Shown piece by piece: positions 8,861 through 15,789 of a stretch of DNA of 64,000 bases (its first letter is position 1; each line of letters begins with the position of its first letter). The DNA is from DATKQJ01 sp035534295 (GTDB lineage Bacteria > Chloroflexota > Dormibacteria > Dormibacterales > Dormibacteraceae). The stretch covers positions 1-64,000 of the forward strand of contig DATLSE010000006.1 in NCBI GenBank assembly GCA_035534295.1, written 5' to 3'. The position numbers and the translations under genes are program-made. The notes below the pieces were generated by a model that saw nothing but the letters and a program-made list of their open reading frames with translations, had not been told where the DNA came from and searched no databases.

Positions 8861-9856
8861 TCAGTCGGTTCGCGTGAGCTTCAACAGGGAATGGCTGGCC
8901 GCGTAGAGTCCGCTCTTACCCCCGTCGGTCCAGGTCACCTCAGCCACGTAGATGTCGCCGCGCGAGTCGGCGCAGAGACCGTGGGGGGCGGTGAACCCGG
9001 CCACCGCGCTCAGATCCGAGTCGTCGAGCCGGACCAGGAAATTGCCTCGGAGATCGAGCACGCTGACGCGACCACAGAGCGGCGAGCTGACCGCCCCGTT
9101 GCGCCACGTGCGGTAGCCGGAGCGCCAGGCGAGCTCGGCCACATAGAGCATCTGATCGCGGATGAATAGGCCCGCGACACGGTGAAAATCGTTCCATTCC
9201 TCCAGGTAGTCCCCGGCGGCGGAGAAGAGCTGGATGCGATCGTTCTCGCGATCCGCGACCAGCACCCGGCCGTCGTCGGCCACGACCACGCTGTGGGGAA
9301 GGTGGAACTGTCCCGGACCCGAGCCGGGCTCGCCCCAGGAGGAGAGCAGCCTGCCCTCGGCGTCGAAGTGGTGAACGCGCGCGTTGCCATAGCCGTCGGT
9401 GACGTAGAAGTCGCCGTTTGGCGCCACCGCCAGCTTGGTCGGCTTGTTGTACGGCCCCGCCGGGCGCTGGATGCTACCGATCTTGTCGAAGATGTCGGGT
9501 ATTTCGGCGTCCGCGCCGGTGTCGGACGCGCTCCCGCTGGGACCGATCACCGCAATCCGACGGCCCTCGGTCGTGTACGCCTCGACCGCATGTCGGCCCT
9601 CGTCGACGATGTAGACGGTGTCGTCAGGCCCGATCGTGATCCCATGCGGTCGATCTGAAAACGAGCCCTCTCCCCAGCTCCCCAGAAACGTCCCATCACG
9701 GTCGTAGACCAGCACCTGGGCATCCATGCGAGTCAGCACGTAGACGCGGTCCCTGGAATCCACGGCCACGTCGGGCACATCCTTATGCGAGGTGCCCTCG
9801 GGCAGTCGTTCCCAGTTATCGACCACGCGATAGCCGAGCTCAGCTGCGGTGCTCAT
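8861..9856 (-). CDS. NHL-repeat / SMP-30-like beta-propeller protein
   Basis: A 331-residue beta-propeller built from NHL-type repeats. Recurrent units look like PDVAVDSRDRVYVLTR, HGITIGPDDTVYIVD, TKLAVAPNGDFYVTDG and HSVVVADDGRVLVAD. Related proteins include peptidyl-amidoglycolate lyase-like and gluconolactonase-like enzymes. No signal peptide is seen, so it should be cytoplasmic. The ATG at 9856 has AGGGAGGA upstream. It lies 4 nt after the Gfo/Idh gene, so the two are cotranscribed, and a lactonase or other hydrolase in sugar-acid breakdown is plausible. Confidence 0.8.
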   Translation of the reverse strand: MSTAAELGYRVVDNWERLPEGTSHKDVPDVAVDSRDRVYVLTRMDAQVLVYDRDGTFLGSWGEGSFSDRPHGITIGPDDTVYIVDEGRHAVEAYTTEGRRIAVIGPSGSASDTGADAEIPDIFDKIGSIQRPAGPYNKPTKLAVAPNGDFYVTDGYGNARVHHFDAEGRLLSSWGEPGSGPGQFHLPHSVVVADDGRVLVADRENDRIQLFSAAGDYLEEWNDFHRVAGLFIRDQMLYVAELAWRSGYRTWRNGAVSSPLCGRVSVLDLRGNFLVRLDDSDLSAVAGFTAPHGLCADSRGDIYVAEVTWTDGGKSGLYAASHSLLKLTRTD

Positions 9857-9860
9857 CGAG

Positions 9861-10904
9861 CTAGATCCTCCCTGATGGGCCCGGACCGAACCCGTCAGGT
9901 GGGGTCCAGTATTCAACCGGGACGACCCGGCGCTCCGCCACCGACTGCGCCATCGCGGTCGTCAACTCGACGCTGCGCAGGCCGTCCAGTCCCGACGCGT
10001 TGGGGTCCCGCCCACTCAAGACGGACTCGGTGTAGGCGGTGAGACAGCGGCGGTGCGCCTCCGGATTGGGGTAGGGCGTGACCACCTCACCGCTCTGGGT
10101 CAGCAGGCGCAGCACGCCGTCGTTGCGGGAGCGGGACAGGTTCTCCGCCACCAGGCGACCGAGCGTCCCGTTGAGGGTGAAATCGTTTCGGGGGTGGGGA
10201 TTGGCGTGATTGCAGTTCACGTAGGCCAGCGTCCCTCGCCGGAAGCGCATGAGGACCATCGCGGTGGTCTCGAGCGGCTGATCCCCCTTCTCGTTGTCAA
10301 ACATGGCCACGACCTCGACCGGATCGTCGTCCAGCAGGTAACGGAGCAGATCGTAGACGTGCACGCCCTGGCCGTAGACGGTGCCCAGGCCCGACTGCGC
10401 GGGGTCGGCTCGCCAGCCCTGAGGGGGCCGCCTGCCGGCACCCGCCTCGACGTGGATCGTGGTCACCTCCCCGATCGCACCCTGTGCGATCAGATCTCTG
10501 GCCGCACGCGCCCAGATGAGGTGCCGAGTGTGAAAGTTGACGCCGAATGCGACTTGGGCCTGTGCGCAGGCCTCCAGCGCGGCGAGCGCGTCAGGTACCG
10601 ATGTCGCCACCGGCTTATCGCAAAGAACGTGCTTGCCGGCCCGGGCGGCGGCCACCACCTGGACCGCATGCTGGGCGTTGGGGGTGGCGATGAAGACCGC
10701 GTCAACCTCGGGGTTGGCCAGCATTTCGTCATAGCTCGTGTACGCGTATCGAGCACCGAAACGGGCGGCGAAGGCGTCCGCCCGCGACTGATCTCGGCTG
10801 ACCGCCGCCACCAACTCACAGTCTGGATCGGCGATCATGGCGGGCACCATCGTGCCCTTCACTATCTCCCCGATCCCGATGATGCCCCAACGCAACTTTC
10901 CCAT
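9861..10904 (-). CDS. Gfo/Idh/MocA-family oxidoreductase
   Basis: A 347-residue NAD(P)-dependent oxidoreductase acting on sugars, inositols or related polyols. The N-terminal Rossmann motif is GIIGIGEIVKG. DAVFIATPNAQHAVQV and the GKHVLCDKPVATS segment (the catalytic EKP motif, here DKP) follow. The C-terminal domain has the GVHVYDLLRYLL histidine region. It is the first gene of the leftward cluster that ends near 7731, and possibly near 4235. The substrate is not identifiable. Confidence 0.88.
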   Translation of the reverse strand: MGKLRWGIIGIGEIVKGTMVPAMIADPDCELVAAVSRDQSRADAFAARFGARYAYTSYDEMLANPEVDAVFIATPNAQHAVQVVAAARAGKHVLCDKPVATSVPDALAALEACAQAQVAFGVNFHTRHLIWARAARDLIAQGAIGEVTTIHVEAGAGRRPPQGWRADPAQSGLGTVYGQGVHVYDLLRYLLDDDPVEVVAMFDNEKGDQPLETTAMVLMRFRRGTLAYVNCNHANPHPRNDFTLNGTLGRLVAENLSRSRNDGVLRLLTQSGEVVTPYPNPEAHRRCLTAYTESVLSGRDPNASGLDGLRSVELTTAMAQSVAERRVVPVEYWTPPDGFGPGPSGRI

Positions 10905-11098
10905 CGGCTTACCGCCGGGAGGTTAACAGGCCCGCCGCAGGCCGGCCGCGGGCGCGCCGCGTTCTAAGGGCTGGCAATCGCCAAATCGGGCCCGAGGGAT
11001 GCAGCTCGCGCGTTCATAATCAAACACCAGCTACTGACCGATCTGCCTCTCCGTTGGCGTAGAAACTGGGCGAGCGCGACGATGTCACGTCCGAATAA

Positions 11099-11251
11099 TT
11101 ACGTACGAAGGAGCTTGGCCAAGACCCCCAGTCCTTCTCGCAGCGCCGCTTCCACGACCTCGGAGTCCCTGCGACCCGTCCCTGCTGCGCGCACACGGAC
11201 CTGACGCATCAGGCCCCCGTCGATCGACGGGGTCGTCTTAACTTTGGCCAT
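11099..11251 (-). CDS. Orphan ribbon-helix-helix (VapB/CopG-type) antitoxin
   Basis: A 50-residue open reading frame. It begins MAKVKTTPSIDGGLMRQVRV and continues with a region ending EVVEAALREGLGVLAKL, which fits the strand-helix-helix of small RHH antitoxins. Such genes are normally followed by a PIN-domain toxin. Downstream (11098-10905) no toxin frame is open in either strand, so the toxin is lost or elsewhere. Only a very close GGAGAG precedes the ATG. It may be a remnant that still represses. Confidence 0.55.
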   Translation of the reverse strand: MAKVKTTPSIDGGLMRQVRVRAAGTGRRDSEVVEAALREGLGVLAKLLRT

Positions 11252-11293
11252 CTCTCCATGTTGCCGTAACGCCGTCTAAGTTAACCGCCGCTA

Positions 11294-12160
11294 TCACAGC
11301 GCGCCTGAACTAGCCAGCTTCGGCGGGAGGTGCGCCGCCAGGATGGCAACAAGTCGCTCGATCATCGCCGACTCAAGAAGCTGCGGGGTGGTCACCAACT
11401 TCTTTATAGATCGTGTCCCTTCGATCCGCACTCCTTCAAACAACGTTGGTGGTGAGATAAGCGGCCACTCCCCCTCGACGAAGCAGAGCACCGGAGTCAC
11501 TGGCGGTGCGGGATCGACGTGTCCCGCCGAAAGTGCCCGAGAAATCGCTTCTACTTGCCACGCCATGTTGGTCGCAAGTCGCGAGCAGTCGCGGTGCCCG
11601 ACATAAAGTCGATCGGCGCGCTTGAAGAACCCACCGATGTCCCGGATTCGGATCAAGCCTTGGTATCTCTTGGCGTCTACGACGAAAACACCGCCGGGCC
11701 CGATCACGATGTGGTCGATGTTTCCGCGGGTGCCCGGGACGGATCGGTCATGGAGCGCACGAACATGGGGCACGTCGGAGAGAGCGGCAGCGAGTTTCGC
11801 CTCGCCTTTGCTGCCTCTCGCCCATGCGCGAGTCGTGGCCGGCTCGTCTGACAGCGCCAGTACTACAGAGCCGACGATGCGACCCAGTCGCTGCTTGACT
11901 CGATGCTCCCTGGCCGATCGACGTCGCTCATACTCAGCGCGAGCCGAGGCACCGGCCACTTCTACCTCAACTCCCTGATTCGCTTGAGGCGTCGCCGTAC
12001 AGCCGAGGCAACAAAGGCGCCGCGTCGAAGCGTTGTATGCAGCTTGGACGCCGCGCTCGAGCTTCAGGCCGCAGACGGCGCAGACGCCCGAGTAACGGAC
12101 ACGGATGATCTTCTCCTCGGATGAGGTTCGGGATGGGTTCGGATACGGCTCGCTGGGCAC
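11294..12160 (-). CDS. NERD-domain protein with N-terminal zinc ribbon
   Basis: A 288-residue protein starting with GTG. Cys27/Cys30 (CAVC) and Cys51/Cys54 (CLGC) form a probable zinc ribbon. Residues about 110-210 are a NERD domain, a nuclease-related fold: the segment GSKGEAKLAAALSD, then RGNIDHIVIGPGGVFVVDAK, including the Asp and Asp-x-Lys of the restriction-endonuclease-like core, and later a conserved Gln segment. NERD proteins are thought to act in DNA processing or defence. No partner genes accompany it, so the role is open. Confidence 0.75.
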   Translation of the reverse strand: MPSEPYPNPSRTSSEEKIIRVRYSGVCAVCGLKLERGVQAAYNASTRRLCCLGCTATPQANQGVEVEVAGASARAEYERRRSAREHRVKQRLGRIVGSVVLALSDEPATTRAWARGSKGEAKLAAALSDVPHVRALHDRSVPGTRGNIDHIVIGPGGVFVVDAKRYQGLIRIRDIGGFFKRADRLYVGHRDCSRLATNMAWQVEAISRALSAGHVDPAPPVTPVLCFVEGEWPLISPPTLFEGVRIEGTRSIKKLVTTPQLLESAMIERLVAILAAHLPPKLASSGAL

Positions 12161-12468
12161 CGGCGGCCGGAGAATACGCCTTATCTCGGGCTCGTAGCCC
12201 TAAAGTGCGGCAACTTGCACCATTGGCCGGCGGTGGGGCCGATAGCGGAGCATCGGGTACGAGCTTGGGGTACTACGGTAGGCCGCCGAGGGACCCCCGA
12301 AGGGGCCCCTGAACCTCACGGTCCCGACATCGACCCGAGACCGTCCGGCGTTCGGTCGGCGAGGTCCGCCGAGTTCAGAGCTGGTCGTAATTCCGTCTCA
12401 GGTGCCCCAGGAGGTCGGCTCCCTCTGGGTCCGGTTGGCACATCCGTTGCCACATCGGGTTCGTCTGC
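12161..12468. other. Gene-free stretch of about 300 bp
   Basis: No supported gene was seen. Apart from an imperfect hairpin at 12289-12310, the sequence holds only short, GC-biased accidental frames. It separates the NERD gene from the HigBA pair. Confidence 0.5.
12289..12310 (-). terminator. Hairpin downstream of HigBA
   Basis: AGGGACCCC and GGGGCCCCT form a 9-bp stem with one mismatch and a CGAA loop, about 160 nt downstream of the higA stop. There is no U-tract, so termination is a guess. Confidence 0.3.
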
Positions 12469-12897
12469 CTAAGCGCTCCGGGCGGTGGGTGCCCCGGTCA
12501 GGAAGAGGTCGGCCGGCAGGTTGAAAAAGCGCGCTAGCTGGGTCACATGCTCGACGGTCACCCGGCGCTTACCCGCCAGGACTTCGGACGCCACGGAGTC
12601 GGTGGCGAACACGTGGGCGCGGACCAGGTCCCTCTGCGAGACGCGGCGGTCGTCGATCAGGACCTTGAGCAGGTCAAGCCCGGAGAGCTCGGGCATCTCG
12701 ACGTTCTCGTCCTCCCAATCCTCGATGAGGGCGGACAGCAGGTCCAGGTACGCGAGCTCGTCTTCATTGAGCTGGCCATTCCGCTCGAGGAGATCGTCGA
12801 CGACGTCCTGAGTCGCCTCGAGCTGCGCCTCGTCGTGGATCACGCGGGGTGCGAATCGCTCCAGCAGCTCGATGTATCCGTGTCCCTTCATTTCCAT
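12469..12897 (-). CDS. higA: HigA-type antitoxin (XRE-like HTH)
   Basis: A 142-residue antitoxin. The N-terminal two thirds are acidic and helical (DLLERNGQLNEDELAYLDLLSALIEDW region). The C-terminal part carries an XRE helix-turn-helix: SQRDLVRAHVFATDSVASEVLAGKRRVT, then LARFFNLPADLFL. That arrangement is typical of HigA partners of RelE-fold HigB. Its start overlaps the toxin stop by 10 nt (toxin-first order). It should bind the palindrome just ahead of the toxin gene. Confidence 0.88.
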   Translation of the reverse strand: MEMKGHGYIELLERFAPRVIHDEAQLEATQDVVDDLLERNGQLNEDELAYLDLLSALIEDWEDENVEMPELSGLDLLKVLIDDRRVSQRDLVRAHVFATDSVASEVLAGKRRVTVEHVTQLARFFNLPADLFLTGAPTARSA

Positions 12898-13172
12898 CTG
12901 CCCTTGTCGTACTCGGCGTGAGTCATGACCGCCTTCACGTACACAGTGCCGGTCCGGTACACGATGTCAACCACCAGGCGGAAGTCGTTGCCACCGATGT
13001 TGAACAGCGTCAGCCCGCCGACGGCGTCCGCGTGCGGGAAGTCGCGCCGCACCTCCGCGATCGAACTCCAGGCCCTCCTCTTCGTAATCTGGTACCAGGC
13101 CAGCAAGGCGGTCTCGGCCTGGGGGTGCTTCTCCCCGAACTCGCGGAGCCGCCGCCGGCTGATTACCCTCAC
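12888..13172 (-). CDS. higB: HigB-type mRNA interferase toxin
   Basis: A 94-residue toxin of the HigB (RelE-fold) family that cleaves mRNA on ribosomes. Recognisable parts are RRRLREFGEKHPQAETAL, AWSSIAEVRRDFPHADAV, FNIGGNDFRLVVDIVY and the terminal AVMTHAEYDKG, with the conserved His and Tyr. It starts with GTG 4 nt after a perfect palindrome and lacks a Shine-Dalgarno sequence, so expression may be leaderless. Confidence 0.9.
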   Translation of the reverse strand: MRVISRRRLREFGEKHPQAETALLAWYQITKRRAWSSIAEVRRDFPHADAVGGLTLFNIGGNDFRLVVDIVYRTGTVYVKAVMTHAEYDKGRWK

Positions 13173-13176
13173 GCCA

Positions 13177-13204
13177 GTTTCGCAAATTGCGAAACATCAG
13201 TCAA
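13177..13204 (-). promoter_or_regulatory. HigA operator palindrome with -35 element
   Basis: GTTTCGCAA and TTGCGAAAC form a perfect 9-bp inverted repeat around one base (13177-13195). A TTGACT hexamer on the minus strand (13204-13199) lies next to it at -35 distance. The palindrome ends 4 bp before the GTG of higB, so a bound repressor would cover the promoter. Autoregulation by HigA is the family rule, though binding here is inferred. Confidence 0.65.
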
Positions 13205-13428
13205 GTCCTTCCGGGTCGGCGCTGCCGGCGGGCACGGATGAGTTTGCACTGGATCAGGCGTCAGTCTTCGGGTTGCCTCGCTGCTCTCCGGGTATTCAGC
13301 GCTCGCTCCCCAGGTCGGCTGCCCATCTGAGCTGATTGAGTCCGCTGATATGGGGCTTGCTGTTTCACACCTCAAGCTTGAGGCACCTTCGTCTAGCTCC
13401 TGGCTGATGCCGACCCAGAGTGGTTCTC

Positions 13429-13449
13429 GCTGAAATCCGAAGACCCGGT
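13429..13449 (+). repeat. Direct repeat copy 1
   Basis: GCTGAAATCCGAAGA followed by CCCGGT. It matches 13599-13619 except at one base, 170 bp away. Confidence 0.6.
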
Positions 13450-13598
13450 CAAACGCATCAAGCGAATTGGCTTCGGGTTCCGCAATTTCGAGAATTACCG
13501 AATCCGGGCTCTGCTCTATGCCGGCCGGCCGAATTGGCGTGTGCTGGATCCATGGTGGTCCGGTGAGACAGCTGACCCCCGCCAGAATCCGATGAGCC

Positions 13599-13619
13599 GC
13601 TGAAATCCGAAGAGCCGGT
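13599..13619 (+). repeat. Direct repeat copy 2, next to the tRNA-Pro 3' end
   Basis: GCTGAAATCCGAAGA followed by GCCGGT, one mismatch from copy 1. It ends 7 bp from the tRNA CCA end (13627), the usual side for integrative-element attachment sites. The repeat itself does not overlap the tRNA. Confidence 0.6.
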
Positions 13620-13626
13620 AGAACAG

Positions 13627-13703
13627 TGGTCGGGGGCCCGGGATTCGAACCCGGGGCCTCACGGTCCCGAACCGTGCGCGCTGCCGGACTGCGCCAGCCC
13701 CCG
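13627..13703 (-). tRNA. tRNA-Pro (anticodon CGG)
   Basis: A 77-nt cloverleaf including an encoded CCA. The seven-base acceptor strands CGGGGGC and GCCCCCG pair perfectly. The D-arm is GCGC/GCGC, the anticodon stem CACGG/CCGTG with loop TTCGGGA (anticodon CGG), and the T-arm is CCGGG/CCCGG with loop TTCGAAT. It decodes CCG, a frequent codon in this GC-rich genome. Confidence 0.97.
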
Positions 13704-13716
13704 CCAAGCGGGACCG

Positions 13717-13722
13717 ATTCTA
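13717..13722 (-). promoter_or_regulatory. tRNA-Pro promoter -10 (TAGAAT)
   Basis: TAGAAT on the minus strand lies 13 nt before the mature 5' end. Its first three bases are the stop codon of the upstream thioesterase gene. No clear -35 is seen. Confidence 0.4.
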
Positions 13723-14163
13723 CCGAGTTGGAGAGCCCGGCAGGCCTGAGTCGGGCCTGATCGCGGTAGGCGTCGCGATCAGGCTCGCCGTGGCCTCGGC
13801 CACACGCGATCCGTCGGCCGCCCGATCGATGGCGGCAGAGGTCTGGATCAATCGGTGCCGGTGGGAGAGCACCCGGCCCGAGACGCGCACGGGGTCACCG
13901 ATACGCAACGGCTGCCGGAGTCGCACCTCGAGCTTGGCCGTGACCCCAGGATGGCCGGCGTGCCAGGCAGCCCATCCCACCGCCTCGTCCAAGAGCAGGC
14001 TCACGATCCCGCCGTGCACGATGCCCGCCCAGCTCTGGAAGCGGCCATCCACGGTGAACTCGCAGACCGACTCCCCGCCCTGATCCACGAATCGCATGCC
14101 GAGCCCGTCCGGATTCCGCTCACCGCACCCAAAACAGTGCCCGTCGTACAGCACCTGAAGCAC
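13720..14163 (-). CDS. PaaI/YiiD-type hotdog thioesterase
   Basis: A 147-residue hotdog-fold thioesterase that hydrolyses acyl- or aryl-CoA. The core GIVHGGIVSLLLDEAVGWAA contains the HGG catalytic signature and the Asp/Glu of the long helix. It begins with CFGCGERNPDGLGMRF, an N-terminal Cys-rich segment common in one subgroup. The GTG start follows the folE stop by 8 nt, so the two are cotranscribed. The physiological acyl group is unknown. Confidence 0.8.
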   Translation of the reverse strand: MLQVLYDGHCFGCGERNPDGLGMRFVDQGGESVCEFTVDGRFQSWAGIVHGGIVSLLLDEAVGWAAWHAGHPGVTAKLEVRLRQPLRIGDPVRVSGRVLSHRHRLIQTSAAIDRAADGSRVAEATASLIATPTAIRPDSGLPGSPTR

Positions 14164-14171
14164 GCTGTCGA

Positions 14172-14822
14172 TCAGAGGTGCCCTTGGGTCAGGCGCAGAA
14201 ACTGATCTTGGAGGTCAGATCCGCTCTCGAAGTCGCCCCGCCAGGATGTGGTCTGCGTCCTCGTCTCGGAGTCGCGTACGCCGCGCATCTGGGTGCACAG
14301 ATGGACGGCGTCGAGGTGCACCGCCACTCCGCGCGCGTCGAGGATTTCTACCAGCGAGCTCGCCACCTCCTCACCGATTCGCTCCTGGACCGAAAAGCGC
14401 ATGGCGAAAAGGCGCACGAGCCGGGTGAGCTTGGAGATGCCGATGATCTGGTCGCGCGGTATGTAGCCGACGTAGGCGCGCCCGAAGAACGGCATCGCGT
14501 GGTGTTCGCAGAGCGAATAGAACGCGATCGGACCCTCGATCACCTGCCCGGAGGATGCGCCGTGGGCCAGCGACTCACTGGGGAACACGGTGACCAGCTT
14601 GGGATCGCCGTCGTAGCCGGCGGTGGCGTCGATGAGTGCGCGCAGGAACCGGTGCGGGGTACCCCTGGTTCCGGGCGTGTCCAGCTTCATACCCAGGGCC
14701 TCGAATATCTCGGCCAGGTACGACTCATAGCGTTGCCGGTCCTCATCCGGCAGCGCCCGCGCCCGTATTCCCAGGCGGTCCTCGCCCGGCTCGCCGTCAC
14801 TGGGCAGGTGAAGAAAGTTCAC
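14172..14822 (-). CDS. folE: GTP cyclohydrolase I
   Basis: Converts GTP to dihydroneopterin triphosphate, the first step of folate or tetrahydropterin synthesis. SLCEHHAMPFFGRAYVGYIP carries the zinc Cys-His-His, and IGISKLTRLVRLFAMRFSVQERIGEEVA and HLCTQMRGVR (second zinc Cys) complete the site. The GTG at 14822 is chosen because a TAGGCT hexamer sits 8 nt upstream and because the longer frame adds non-family sequence. The divergent neighbour is the succinate dehydrogenase operon. Confidence 0.93.
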   Translation of the reverse strand: MNFLHLPSDGEPGEDRLGIRARALPDEDRQRYESYLAEIFEALGMKLDTPGTRGTPHRFLRALIDATAGYDGDPKLVTVFPSESLAHGASSGQVIEGPIAFYSLCEHHAMPFFGRAYVGYIPRDQIIGISKLTRLVRLFAMRFSVQERIGEEVASSLVEILDARGVAVHLDAVHLCTQMRGVRDSETRTQTTSWRGDFESGSDLQDQFLRLTQGHL

Positions 14823-14830
14823 TTGATCAC

Positions 14831-14836
14831 AGCCTA
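14831..14836 (-). promoter_or_regulatory. Leaderless promoter -10 (TAGGCT) of folE
   Basis: TAGGCT on the minus strand ends 8 nt before the GTG at 14822. It fits the TAnnnT-N6-8-(A/G)TG pattern seen at other genes here. Confidence 0.4.
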
Positions 14837-15022
14837 GCGCCCGCAGGCGGCGACTACGGAGTCGATCGGGCCGGAGCTGGCTCGATGCGATGGCGACATG
14901 CTCCAAAGGAACCGCGATGGGCTTGCGCTGCTTCCATCGCGAGGCCCGACCGAGCCTTGGGCGAGCCCAATCCCGATCGCCCAGACCATCTTCTTGAGGC
15001 CCGCGGCCGCAGCCGCCGAGCC

Positions 15023-15787
15023 ATGTATCTAAACTTCTTGGGCGTGGCAGCTACAGCATCCGCCCTACGCGTCAAGAATCCATACAGTTCCCGGCCCTCA
15101 TGGCTCTACCCCGCCCTGGTCGTCGTGGTCTTCTCCGCCTTCATTCTTTATTCGACCTGGGTGGTGCTGTTCCAGAACACGGGCCAGTACGGCCCCTATC
15201 TGAGCCCGTTCTTCTCCCCCCTGCTCACGATCCGCGTGGCCGGCCGACTGGTGCCGCCCTCGCTCTGGGTGGCGTGGGCCCCCCTGGCCTTTCGGCTGAC
15301 CTGCTACTACTACCGCAAGGCCTATTTCCGCGGATACCTATGGCATCCGCGCAGCTGCGCCACCGCCGAGCCCAAGCGCGGCACCTACCGGGGGGAGACC
15401 CGCTTTTGGATCTTCAACAATCTCCACCGCTACGCCCTCTACCTGATCCTGATCCAGACCGCCCTGCTCGTATATGACGCGTTATACGCCCTGTTCAATC
15501 ACCAGCAGCTCGGCTCTCCCCTGGGCTTCGGCAACCTTCTGATGCTGGTCAACGTGGCCTGTCTTCTCGCCTACACCTTCGGCTGCCATGCCTTCCGCCA
15601 CCTGGTTGGGGGAGGCAAGGACTGCTTCAGCTGTCACGCCGTCCGCTTTCAACTCTGGCGGCGGGTCACCGTGCTCAACATCCACCACGAGACCTGGGCC
15701 TGGGTGAGCATGTTCACGGTCTGGTCCACGGACGTCTACATCCGGCTTCTGGTCAACGGGGTCATCCCCCACGCTTGGTGGAACTGA
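15023..15787 (+). CDS. Succinate dehydrogenase membrane anchor (mycobacterial Sdh1-type)
   Basis: A 254-residue protein with about five membrane helices that anchors the flavoprotein and Fe-S subunits and hands electrons to quinone. It matches the single-anchor subunit of mycobacterial Sdh1 rather than the SdhC/SdhD pair. It ends WTVWS-like and IPHAWWN. The fourth-helix exit carries Cys188-His189, His193, Cys201, Cys204 and His205 (motif CHAFRH, then CFSCH). Mycobacterial Sdh1 is reported to hold a membrane-embedded Rieske-type cluster, so this set is a candidate ligand cluster. The ATG is 15023 and there is no strong ribosome site. Confidence 0.75.
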   Translation: MYLNFLGVAATASALRVKNPYSSRPSWLYPALVVVVFSAFILYSTWVVLFQNTGQYGPYLSPFFSPLLTIRVAGRLVPPSLWVAWAPLAFRLTCYYYRKAYFRGYLWHPRSCATAEPKRGTYRGETRFWIFNNLHRYALYLILIQTALLVYDALYALFNHQQLGSPLGFGNLLMLVNVACLLAYTFGCHAFRHLVGGGKDCFSCHAVRFQLWRRVTVLNIHHETWAWVSMFTVWSTDVYIRLLVNGVIPHAWWN

Positions 15788-15789
15788 CC

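Larger units (their letters stand above)
13196..13626. other. Gene-poor stretch before tRNA-Pro with direct repeats
   Basis: No supported gene is seen in this 430-bp region. It holds the two copies of a 21-bp repeat annotated separately, and a half-similar third copy at 13581-13599. Confidence 0.5.
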
